From NCBI GenBank assembly GCA_036270095.1, contig DATBDE010000018.1:1-47974 (forward strand): a stretch of DNA of 47,974 nt. Direction: 5' to 3'. The position numbers and the translations under genes were made by a program. Positions 41,071 to 47,974 of the stretch are shown piece after piece. The notes beneath the pieces were generated by a model. That model ran no database searches, was not told the origin of the DNA, and saw only the letters and a program-made list of their open reading frames with translations. This DNA comes from DATBDE01 sp036270095 (GTDB lineage Bacteria; Actinomycetota; Thermoleophilia; Solirubrobacterales; Solirubrobacteraceae). The first letter of the stretch is position 1; each line of letters opens with the position of its first letter.

Positions 41071-41502
41071 CTAGGCCAGCTCGGCGCGCAGCGCCGCCAT
41101 GCGCAGCACGGCCTCGGCCGCATCCCGGCCCTGGTGGCGCTTGCCCCCGCCCGTGCGGGCCAGGGCCTGGTCCATGTTCTCCACCGTGAGCACGCCGAAG
41201 CCGCACGGCACCCCGGTGCGCAGCGAGACGTCGAGGATCCCGCGCGCGGCCTCGTTGCAGACGTGGTCGTAGTGCGAGGTCTCGCCCCGAATCACCGCGC
41301 CCAGGCACACGACGCCGGCGTAGCGGCCCGACTCGGCCGCGTACTTGGCCGCCAGCGGCAGCTCGAACGCGCCCGGTACGTCGAACACGTCGGCGGACGC
41401 GCCGGTGGCGGCGACGAGCACCTCCTGGGCGCCGGTGACCAGCCGCGCGGCCAGCTCCGCGTAGAAGCGCCCGACGGCGATGGCGAAGCGGGGCTCCGTC
41501 AC
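41071..41502 (-). CDS. ribH: 6,7-dimethyl-8-ribityllumazine synthase
   Basis: RibH condenses ribitylaminouracil with dihydroxybutanone phosphate. Family motifs are FYAELAARLVTGA, DVFDVPGAFELPLAAK, LGAVIRGETSHYDHVCNEAARGI (catalytic His in the SHYDH part) and GFGVLTVENMDQALAR. 143 residues. GTG start overlapping the ribBA stop (GTGA). It is the last gene of the rib operon. Confidence 0.95.
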   Translation of the reverse strand: MTEPRFAIAVGRFYAELAARLVTGAQEVLVAATGASADVFDVPGAFELPLAAKYAAESGRYAGVVCLGAVIRGETSHYDHVCNEAARGILDVSLRTGVPCGFGVLTVENMDQALARTGGGKRHQGRDAAEAVLRMAALRAELA

Positions 41503-42806
41503 GCGTCGTGGTCGGACTCGTCGTCATCGCGCCGCCGGCGGTCTTCCTCGTGCTCGGCGTGGATGAGCTCCTCGTCGAGCGGAAGCGCCTGGTGGTGGAT
41601 GGCGTGGCCCATCCGGTCGCGCTTGGTGCGCAGGTAGCCCTCGTTGTGCGGGTTGGCGATGACCTGGATAGGGAGCTGCTCGGTCACCGACAGGCCGTAG
41701 CCCTCCAGGCCGATGATCTTCTTCGGGTTGTTGGTGAGGATGCGGATCGAGCTCAGCCCGAGGTCGGTGAGGATCTGGGCGACGATGCCGTAGTCGCGCA
41801 GGTCGACGGGCAGGCCGAGGGCGACGTTGGCCTCGACCGTGTCGAGGCCGTTCTCCTCCTGCAGCTTGTAGGCCTTGAGCTTGTTGAGCAGCCCGATCCC
41901 GCGCCCCTCCTGGGCGAGGTAGACGAGCACGCCACGGCCCTCGCGCTCGATCATCGCCAGCGCCGACTCGAGCTGCTGACCGCAGTCGCAGCGCAGCGAG
42001 TGGAAGACGTCACCGGTCAGGCACTCGGAGTGCATGCGCACGAGGATGTCCGGCTCGCCGGCAACGTCGCCCTTGACCATGGCGACGTGGTGCTTGCCGT
42101 CCACCAGCGAGCGGAAGCCGACGGCGGCGAACTCGCCGAACGCGGTCGGCAGGACCGCCTCGGCCACGCGCTCGATCAGCCGCTCGTTGCGCTGGCGGTA
42201 GGCGATCAGGTCGGCCACGGTGATCATCTTCAGCTCATGGCGCTCGCAGTACTCGACGAGGTCGGGCACGCGCGCCATGGTGCCGTCGTCCTTCATGACC
42301 TCGCAGATGACGCCGGCGGGGATGAGCCCGGCCAGGCGCGCGAGGTCGACGGCGGCCTCGGTCTGGCCGGCGCGCTCGAGCACGCCGCCGCCCTTGGCCT
42401 TGAGCGGAAAGACATGGCCGGGCTGGACGAGGTCGTGGGGCTCGGACCGCGGGTCGACGGCGACCTGGATGGTATGGGCGCGGTCGTGGGCGGAGATACC
42501 GGTGCTCACACCCTCGCGCGCCTCGACCGAGATCGTGAACGCGGTCTTGAACCCCGACTCGTTCTTCGCCGTCATCAGGTCGAGGTTGAGCTGATCGCAG
42601 CGCTCTGAGGTCAACGCCAGGCAGACCAGGCCGCGACCGTGGGTGGCCATGAAGTTGATCGCGTCCGGCGTGACGAACTGGGCCGCCATCGTCAGGTCGC
42701 CCTCGTTCTCGCGGTCGGGCGAGTCGCAGACCACGACCATCCTGCCGGCGCGGATGTCCTCGATGGCCTCCTCGATGGTGGAAAAGCGGGTCTGCGGGGT
42801 GGTCAT
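41499..42806 (-). CDS. ribBA: Bifunctional DHBP synthase / GTP cyclohydrolase II
   Basis: The N-terminal half (about 1-205) is DHBP synthase with DSPDRENEGDLTMAA, HGRGLVCLALTSERCDQL and HTIQVAVDP. The C-terminal half is GTP cyclohydrolase II with the zinc cluster MHSECLTGDVFHSLRCDCGQQL (split: HSECLTGD, CDCGQQL), QEGRGIGLLNKLKAYKLQ, DLRDYGIVAQIL and RILTNNPKKI. Both active sites look intact. An unusual highly charged tail (DRRRRDDDESDHDA) ends the protein. 435 residues. The ATG overlaps the ribE stop. Confidence 0.96.
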   Translation of the reverse strand: MTTPQTRFSTIEEAIEDIRAGRMVVVCDSPDRENEGDLTMAAQFVTPDAINFMATHGRGLVCLALTSERCDQLNLDLMTAKNESGFKTAFTISVEAREGVSTGISAHDRAHTIQVAVDPRSEPHDLVQPGHVFPLKAKGGGVLERAGQTEAAVDLARLAGLIPAGVICEVMKDDGTMARVPDLVEYCERHELKMITVADLIAYRQRNERLIERVAEAVLPTAFGEFAAVGFRSLVDGKHHVAMVKGDVAGEPDILVRMHSECLTGDVFHSLRCDCGQQLESALAMIEREGRGVLVYLAQEGRGIGLLNKLKAYKLQEENGLDTVEANVALGLPVDLRDYGIVAQILTDLGLSSIRILTNNPKKIIGLEGYGLSVTEQLPIQVIANPHNEGYLRTKRDRMGHAIHHQALPLDEELIHAEHEEDRRRRDDDESDHDA

Positions 42807-43396
42807 GCACGTGCTCCTTCAAGCAGCTTCTCGACGTGCTTGGCGAGCACGTCCACCTCGATGTTGACGCGGTCGCCCGGGGCCGCCGTGCCGAGCGTCG
42901 TGCGCTCGAGCGTCTCCGGGATGAGCGCGACCGCGAAACGGTCGTCGGTGACCTCGGCCACGGTCAGCGACACGCCCGCGACCGCGATCGAGCCCTTCTG
43001 GACGACGTAGCGCAACAGCTCGGGCGGGGGCTCGATCCACACCCGCCGCGAGAAGCCCTCGTCGCCCACCGCCACGACCTCCCCCACGCCGTCGACGTGG
43101 CCCTGCACGACGTGGCCGCCGAGGCGGTCGGTCGCGCGGAGCGGCAGCTCCAGGTTGACCGGCGCGCCGGCGGCCAGGGCGCCGAGGGTCGAGCGCCGCA
43201 GCGTCTCGGCCGTCACGTCGACGGTGAAAACCTCCTGGTGCACGGCGGTCGCGGTCAGGCACACACCCTGCACCGCGACCGAGTCGCCGTTGTCGATCTG
43301 GGTCCCCAGCCCGGTGCGCACCCGCACGCGGGCGCCCTCGTCGGTCTGGTCTACGGCCTCGACATGGCCCCTGTCCTGCACGAGCCCGGTGAACAT
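42803..43396 (-). CDS. ribE: Riboflavin synthase alpha subunit
   Basis: Riboflavin synthase converts two lumazines to riboflavin. It begins MFTGLVQDRGHVEAV and has the two lumazine-binding repeats: VQGVCLTATAV with GGHVVQGHVDGVG, and VAGVSLTVAEV with ERTTLGTAAPGDRVNIEVD. 197 residues. ATG at 43396 lies 4 nt after ribD. A longer frame upstream is inside ribD and discarded. Confidence 0.95.
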   Translation of the reverse strand: MFTGLVQDRGHVEAVDQTDEGARVRVRTGLGTQIDNGDSVAVQGVCLTATAVHQEVFTVDVTAETLRRSTLGALAAGAPVNLELPLRATDRLGGHVVQGHVDGVGEVVAVGDEGFSRRVWIEPPPELLRYVVQKGSIAVAGVSLTVAEVTDDRFAVALIPETLERTTLGTAAPGDRVNIEVDVLAKHVEKLLEGARA

Positions 43397-43400
43397 GGAT

Positions 43401-44522
43401 TCACCATTCTCGCAGGCGGGCCGAGACCAGCAGGTCGTCGCCACTGCCCTCGCAGTCCAGCGTGAGCGCGCGCATCGCCTCGGCGATCGTCTCGGTGCCC
43501 TCGCCCTCGAGCGGGTCGCGGGCAGTGCGGCCGCCCAGCACGATGGGCGCGAGGAACAGGCGGACCTCGTCGACCTCGCCGGCGTCGTAGAAGGCGCCGG
43601 CCAGGTGCGGGCCGCCCTCGAGCAGGATGGAGGCGATGCCCGAGGCGCCGAGCTGCAGCAGCGCCGAGGCGACGCGGTCGGGCTCGTTGGCCCCGGTGGC
43701 GACGACGACGTCGGCGCCGGCGGTCTCCAGCGTGGACACGGCGGTGCGACGAGCCGCGCGCGACACCACGACGGTCAGCGGGACCTCGGGCGCCATGCGC
43801 ACGAGGTTCGACGTCACCGGCAGGCGTGCGGTGGTGTCGAAGACGATGCGGCGGGGCTGGCGGTCGGCGTCGGGGATGCGCGCGGTGAGCTGGGGGTCGT
43901 CGCGCAGCGCGGTGCCGATCCCGACGGCGACCGCGTCGCAGTCGGCGCGCCAGCGGTGGCCGAGCTCGCGGCTGGCGGCCGAGGAGATCCACTTGGAGTC
44001 GCCGGTCTCGGTGGCGACCTTGCCGTCGAGGGTCATGGCGGACTTGAACAGCACCCACGGGCGCCCCGTGCGCGCGTGCTTGCGGAAGGCCTGGTTGAGC
44101 AGGCGCGCCCGGGCGGCGAGCTCGCCCTCGGCCACCACCACATCCACGCCGTCGTCGCGCAGGATACCCAGGCCCCGGCCGGAGGCCTTCTCGGTGGGAT
44201 CGTCGGAGGCGACGACCACGCGGCCGATGCCGGAACGCGCGATCGCCTCCGTGCACGGCGGGGTGCGCCCGTCGTGGCAGCAGGGCTCGAGCGAGATGTA
44301 CATGGTCGCGCTCTTGAGGTCGGTGTCGCCGGCGTCGGCGATCGCCGCGACCTCGGCGTGCGGGCCGCCGACCATCGCGTGCCAGCCCTCCCCCACCACC
44401 TCGCCGTCCTTCACCACCACGGCACCGACGAGCGGATTGGGCGAGACGTGACCCCGACCGCGCTCTGCGAGCTCGATCGCGCGCTCGAGGTGCAGGTGGT
44501 CGGTATCGGTGGCCGCTGACAC
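43401..44522 (-). CDS. ribD: Bifunctional riboflavin biosynthesis deaminase/reductase RibD
   Basis: The N-terminal deaminase has zinc ligands His55 in GGPHAEVAAI and cysteines 81 and 90 in EPCCHDGRTPPC. The C-terminal reductase begins near 150 with RPWVLFKSAMTLDGKVAT and includes SKWISSAASRELGHRWRADCDAV and SILLEGGPHLAGAF. 373 residues from GTG. TACCAT lies 8 nt before the GTG, so ribD probably heads the operon from its own leaderless promoter. No FMN riboswitch is visible upstream. Confidence 0.94.
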   Translation of the reverse strand: MSAATDTDHLHLERAIELAERGRGHVSPNPLVGAVVVKDGEVVGEGWHAMVGGPHAEVAAIADAGDTDLKSATMYISLEPCCHDGRTPPCTEAIARSGIGRVVVASDDPTEKASGRGLGILRDDGVDVVVAEGELAARARLLNQAFRKHARTGRPWVLFKSAMTLDGKVATETGDSKWISSAASRELGHRWRADCDAVAVGIGTALRDDPQLTARIPDADRQPRRIVFDTTARLPVTSNLVRMAPEVPLTVVVSRAARRTAVSTLETAGADVVVATGANEPDRVASALLQLGASGIASILLEGGPHLAGAFYDAGEVDEVRLFLAPIVLGGRTARDPLEGEGTETIAEAMRALTLDCEGSGDDLLVSARLREW

Positions 44523-44530
44523 CGTGGACG

Positions 44531-44536
44531 ATGGTA
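44531..44536 (-). promoter_or_regulatory. -10 box of ribD
   Basis: TACCAT on the minus strand, 8 nt before the ribD GTG, in the 35-nt gap after the glycosyltransferase gene. Confidence 0.4.
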
Positions 44537-44557
44537 GTTGCCTGTGCAAATGTCGGC

Positions 44558-46465
44558 TCAGGCGCAGCGGTTCAACTTCCAGACCGTCATCAGCGGCCCG
44601 GGGCGCTCGTACGCGAGGGGGTAGTAGTCGAAGCTCCAGTCGAAGTTGAACTTCACCGACTTGCCCTGGTGGTAGGGGCTCGCGACGTAGACCGGCTTGG
44701 CCTGGCGACGCAGCGCGCGGTAGTAGGCGGCGGCCTGCGGGACGTGGCTGGGATCGACGAGCGCGCGCTGGGCCTGGATCGAGCCTGAGACGACGTAGCA
44801 GACCCCGTTGGCCCGGTAGACGTCGAGCAGCGCGGGCGAGAGGTCGCGCGTGTAGCCCTCGCCGCCGACCACGCCCGGGTCCTGCGTGCGGCGGTTGGGC
44901 AGGACGCTGTCGGGCAGCTCGTTGGGCAGCAGCGAGACGCCGAGGCGGTTGGCGAACTGGCGCGCCGCCTCGCTCGCGGGAGACGTATCGGTGGCCGCGG
45001 TCAGCGTGCTCTGGGGCGTCTCGTCGGCGAAGAAGATGTTCCAGCGGTTGCCGTCGTTGGGCGCCGGGGCCAGGAAGCCGGCCTGGCGGTAGTAGGCGTC
45101 GGGGATGACCGGCTCGTAGGCGATCTTCGTGTCGGGCGAGAGGTGGGAGACCAGCCAGTCGCGCACCTGCGCGCGCGTGTCCGGCCGGCTGAGCAGGCGG
45201 TCGGAGTGGATCGAGTAGACGACGGCCTGGCCCAGCAGCAGCACCGCCGCCAGGCCAACCCAGGCGTAGCGGGCCCGGGGCCAACGACGGGCGAGCGCGT
45301 CGACGACGAAGAAGGCGCCGATCCCGGCGAGCACGGCGAGCACCGGGAACAGCGGCAGCAGCCAGCGGCCGAACCAGCGCGACGCGCTGCCCATGAAGAG
45401 GATGTACAGGATCGCCGTGGGCACGAGCAGCCAGAACACGCGGCTGCGCGCGCGGGCCAGGGCGAAGGCGCCGACGACCGCGGCGACGGCGGGGACCCAG
45501 CCCATGCCCCAGGTCACCGACCACAGGTAGTAGACGTAGCCGTTGCTGAAGGTCTGGCCGAGCTTGCCCTCGCTGCTGGAGGCGGTGGCCTGGTGGATGA
45601 TCCCGCCGCCGAACGTCTTGGGGTCGAGCAGCGAGTAGGGGCTCGCGATGATGAAGCCGGCGATGGTGGCGGCGCCGGCGAAGCAGAGGAGCAGGAACGC
45701 GCGCGCCTTGGCGAAGTTCACCGTCCAGCGCCACGCCGCTTTGAGGTTGACGCGCCACGGGTGCGGGAGCGGGCCGCCCTGGTCGCGCCAGCGGAAGTAG
45801 GCAGCGACGCAGATGGGGACGATGAAGATCGCCGCCGTGTACTTCGTCGCGGTGGCGGCGCCGGTGGCCAGGCCGGCGAGGGCGAAGTCCCACCAGCGGC
45901 CGTGGCGGTAGATGCGGGCGATGCCGTAGAGGGCGAGCGCGGCGGGGCCGAGCGTGGGCGAGTCGTTGAGCGCCAGGTGCGCGTAGAAGACGGGCAGGAA
46001 GGCGACCGTCATCAGCGCGGCGGCGAGGAAGCCGGCGCGGCGGTCGACGAGCTTGGCCCCGGCCAGGTAGGTGAACCAGATCGCGAGCGTGCCGAGCACG
46101 GCGCTGACCACGCGCGCGATGACGTAGACCTCGGTCGGGTCGTTGACGAGGGCGCGCGCGGCGGCGTCGCCGCTCCCGAACCACAGCCCGAAGACCAGGT
46201 AGAGGATGTTCGTGTAGCCCGGTGGGTTGACGAAGTAGAACGGGTTCAGCGTGTGGCCGAAGAACCCGATCGCGCGCGGGACGAAGTGCGCGTTCTCGTC
46301 GATGTTGTAGGCGTAGGGAAGGCCCTGCTTGATCCCCCACAGGCGCAGGCCGAAGCCGATCAGCATCAAGGCGCCGACGGCGAGGCCCCACTTCAGCCGG
46401 GTACGCGACGGCGCAGTGGTGCTCGCCGGGCGTGCCGGCGGTGGCGCCGTCTCGACCGTGGCCAT
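44558..46465 (-). CDS. GT-C membrane glycosyltransferase (ArnT/PMT-like)
   Basis: 635-residue polytopic protein: a first helix at about 25-44, the acidic catalytic motif YNIDENAHF (Asp56-Glu57) in the first external loop, then about ten more hydrophobic helices and a C-terminal soluble domain (about 430-635). This is the plan of family GT39/GT83 enzymes that use polyprenyl-phosphate sugars. Acceptor unknown. TACCAT 8 nt before the ATG predicts a leaderless mRNA. It is divergent from the GT2 gene that probably makes the lipid-linked sugar donor. Confidence 0.87.
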   Translation of the reverse strand: MATVETAPPPARPASTTAPSRTRLKWGLAVGALMLIGFGLRLWGIKQGLPYAYNIDENAHFVPRAIGFFGHTLNPFYFVNPPGYTNILYLVFGLWFGSGDAAARALVNDPTEVYVIARVVSAVLGTLAIWFTYLAGAKLVDRRAGFLAAALMTVAFLPVFYAHLALNDSPTLGPAALALYGIARIYRHGRWWDFALAGLATGAATATKYTAAIFIVPICVAAYFRWRDQGGPLPHPWRVNLKAAWRWTVNFAKARAFLLLCFAGAATIAGFIIASPYSLLDPKTFGGGIIHQATASSSEGKLGQTFSNGYVYYLWSVTWGMGWVPAVAAVVGAFALARARSRVFWLLVPTAILYILFMGSASRWFGRWLLPLFPVLAVLAGIGAFFVVDALARRWPRARYAWVGLAAVLLLGQAVVYSIHSDRLLSRPDTRAQVRDWLVSHLSPDTKIAYEPVIPDAYYRQAGFLAPAPNDGNRWNIFFADETPQSTLTAATDTSPASEAARQFANRLGVSLLPNELPDSVLPNRRTQDPGVVGGEGYTRDLSPALLDVYRANGVCYVVSGSIQAQRALVDPSHVPQAAAYYRALRRQAKPVYVASPYHQGKSVKFNFDWSFDYYPLAYERPGPLMTVWKLNRCA

Positions 46466-46473
46466 GGCCCGGG

Positions 46474-46479
46474 ATGGTA
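46474..46479 (-). promoter_or_regulatory. -10 box of the GT-C gene
   Basis: TACCAT 8 nt before the ATG, identical in sequence and spacing to the box in front of ribD. Confidence 0.4.
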
Positions 46480-46537
46480 GAGCCGGGTGCCGGTGGCAAG
46501 GTCACGCTCAGCGGGTAGAAGACGCTCGGGCGACTAG

Positions 46538-46543
46538 TACCCT
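46538..46543 (+). promoter_or_regulatory. -10 box of the GT2 gene
   Basis: TACCCT 9 nt before the GTG start of the glycosyltransferase. Confidence 0.35.
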
Positions 46544-46552
46544 GGGCCGGTC

Positions 46553-47614
46553 GTGAAGCTGATCATCCAGATCCCCTGCTTCGACGAGGAAGAGACGCTG
46601 CCGGTCACGCTCGCCGACCTCCCGCGTGAGGTTCCCGGCTTCGACGCCGTGGAGTGGCTCGTGATCGATGACGGCTCCACCGATCGCACCGTCGACGTCG
46701 CGCGCTCCAACGGCGTCGACCACATCGTGCGCCTGACCAACAACAAGGGGCTGGCCGCCGGCTTCCAGGCGGGCCTCGACGCGGCGCTCAAGCTCGGCGC
46801 CGACGTCATCGTCAACACCGACGCCGACAACCAGTACTACGGGGGCGACATCCCCAAGCTCGTCGAGCCGATCGTCGAGGGGCGCGCGGACATGGTCGTC
46901 GGCGACCGCGACGTGATGAACATCCAGCACTTCTCGCCGCTGAAGAAGTCGCTGCAGCGGCTCGGCAGCTGGGTCGTGCGGCAGGCCAGCCAGACCAACG
47001 TCCCCGACACCACCTCCGGCTTCCGCGCCTACAACCGCGAGGCCGCCATCCAGATGGTGGTGGTCTCGAAGTTCACCTACACGCTCGAGACGATCATCCA
47101 GGCCGGCAAGATGCTCGTCGCCGTCGACCACGTCAGCATCCGGACCAACCCGAAGACGCGCGAGTCGCGCCTCTTCCCCTCGATGTGGTCCTACGTACGG
47201 CGCAACACGGTGTCGATCTTCCGCATCTACGCCCAGTACGAGCCGCTGCGCGTGTTCATGAGCCTGGCCGCGATCGTCGGCCTGGTCGCGATCGTCATCT
47301 GGGTCCGCTTCGCCTACTTCTACATCGTCGACGGCAGCGGCGCCGGCCACGTGCAGTCGCTGATCCTCGGCGCGGTGCTGTTCAACGCCGCCGTGGTGCT
47401 CGCCGCGCTGGGCGTGATCGGCGACCTGCTCGCCGCGCAGCGCACGCTGACCCAGCGCACGTTCGAGCGCGTGCGCCGGATCGAGCTCGCGCTCGACGTC
47501 AAGCCGAGCCACTACGAGCCCGGCGACCCGCGCACCGGCGAGCACCCCACCACCGGCGCCGCCTCGGGCGGGGCGACGGGCAAGACCGAGGACCGCGAGG
47601 CGCTCAAGGTATGA
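46553..47614 (+). CDS. GT2 glycosyltransferase with C-terminal membrane helices (DPMS-like)
   Basis: 353-residue GT-A enzyme. LIIQIPCFDEEETLP is the start of the nucleotide-sugar site; VIDDGSTDRT and the metal-binding NTDADNQY (Asp90-x-Asp92) follow. Two membrane helices are at about 226-248 and 262-283, then a hydrophilic tail. The layout resembles dolichol/polyprenyl-phosphate sugar synthases that feed GT-C enzymes such as the divergent neighbour. GTG start. Its stop overlaps the next gene (ATGA). Confidence 0.9.
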   Translation: MKLIIQIPCFDEEETLPVTLADLPREVPGFDAVEWLVIDDGSTDRTVDVARSNGVDHIVRLTNNKGLAAGFQAGLDAALKLGADVIVNTDADNQYYGGDIPKLVEPIVEGRADMVVGDRDVMNIQHFSPLKKSLQRLGSWVVRQASQTNVPDTTSGFRAYNREAAIQMVVVSKFTYTLETIIQAGKMLVAVDHVSIRTNPKTRESRLFPSMWSYVRRNTVSIFRIYAQYEPLRVFMSLAAIVGLVAIVIWVRFAYFYIVDGSGAGHVQSLILGAVLFNAAVVLAALGVIGDLLAAQRTLTQRTFERVRRIELALDVKPSHYEPGDPRTGEHPTTGAASGGATGKTEDREALKV

Positions 47615-47974
47615 GCCCGACCCCGACGGTCACGACGGATGCCGCCGGCACCGTCACCGGCAACACGTACGACAAGTACGGCTCCAGCAACCCGGTGGTC
47701 AAGCGCCTGATGGCGGGCTTCCACCGCCAGCTCGACGACCTGTTCGCCCGCGCCGCCCCCACCTCCATCCTCGACGTCGGCTGCGGCGAGGGCGTCCTCG
47801 TCTCCGAGTGGGCCGACCGCGTCGGCGACGGCCGCGTCGTCGGCATCGACCTCGACGACCCCCAGCTGCACGCCGAATGGAAGAGGCGCCGGCGCCCGAA
47901 CCTCGAGTACATGGTCATGAAGGCCGAGAACCTGCCGTTCGGCGATGACGAGTTCGGCGCCGCGACGGCGATCG
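47611..47974 (+). CDS. Class I SAM-dependent methyltransferase, truncated by window end
   Basis: Only the first ~121 residues are present; the frame runs off the window. It has the SAM-binding motif SILDVGCGEGVLVSEWADRV, the acidic VVGIDLDDP and the motif ENLPFGDDEFGAATAI. An N-terminal GNTYDKYGSSNPVVKRLM resembles methyltransferases encoded in glycan clusters. ATG overlaps the GT2 stop, so it is part of that operon. Substrate unknown. Confidence 0.88.
   Translation, partial: MSPTPTVTTDAAGTVTGNTYDKYGSSNPVVKRLMAGFHRQLDDLFARAAPTSILDVGCGEGVLVSEWADRVGDGRVVGIDLDDPQLHAEWKRRRRPNLEYMVMKAENLPFGDDEFGAATAI

Noticed and set aside
44523..44557. FMN riboswitch before ribD
   Set aside because: The gap is only 35 nt and has none of the conserved RFN-element segments.

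Overview
The window is a very G+C-rich bacterial chromosome segment with dense, mostly operonic coding. Gene order points to Actinomycetota: rplS-lepB-rnhB, rpsP-khpA-rimM-trmD, ffh, ftsY, smc-rnc-acpP-plsX-rpmF-DUF177, a SepIVA/DivIVA-like gene with coaD-rsmD-recG, and DAK-rpmB. Composition, protein style and the mix of ECF41 sigma factor, DUF4383, EgtB/EgtD and many GTG starts suggest class Thermoleophilia (Solirubrobacterales-like). That placement is inference from gene content, not from a marker search.

Layout. 1-10.3 kb (minus strand): translation and secretion genes (rnhB, lepB, rplS, trmD, rimM, khpA, rpsP, ffh), an SPFH/NfeD membrane pair, ftsY, and the ergothioneine genes egtD-egtB lodged between ftsY and smc. 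10.3-16.3 kb: smc, rnc, acpP, plsX, rpmF, DUF177. 16.3-29.6 kb: an accessory block with a two-component system, a class III cyclase, an alcohol dehydrogenase, an SRPBCC protein, DUF4383, an acyl-CoA synthetase, a coiled-coil protein with a nuclease-like domain, two tandem PfpI-family proteins, a GlxA-type AraC regulator, acylphosphatase, an epimerase-ECF41 sigma pair and a macro-domain protein. 29.7-33.4 kb: the conserved cluster resumes with the SepIVA-like gene, coaD, rsmD and recG. 33.4-36.3 kb: a second accessory insert (NTF2-like, PaaK-like ligase, TetR, unknown). 36.3-38.3 kb: DAK-domain protein and rpmB. 38.3-41 kb: a Ser/Thr kinase with a TPR-like tail and small stress-type proteins (YCII, VOC). 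41-44.5 kb: riboflavin operon ribD-ribE-ribBA-ribH. 44.5-48 kb: GT-C and GT-A glycosyltransferases and a methyltransferase cut by the window edge.

The most notable non-coding signals are three ~100-nt palindromic elements of one family (29548-29648, 29655-29754, 37995-38094); an ECF41-type promoter (TGTCACA-N16-CGTC) in front of the epimerase/ECF41 operon; twin 13-nt palindromes on the TetR promoter; a 23-26-nt motif shared upstream of the GlxA regulator and the VOC gene; -10-like hexamers 6-9 nt before about a dozen start codons, which suggests leaderless mRNAs; and four convergent gene pairs whose stops overlap in CTAG. Palindromes lie at the borders of the accessory block.

I found no tRNA, rRNA, CRISPR array, transposase or riboswitch. 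No gene-free stretch exceeds 300 nt; the longest (29556-29751) is filled by the palindromic elements.
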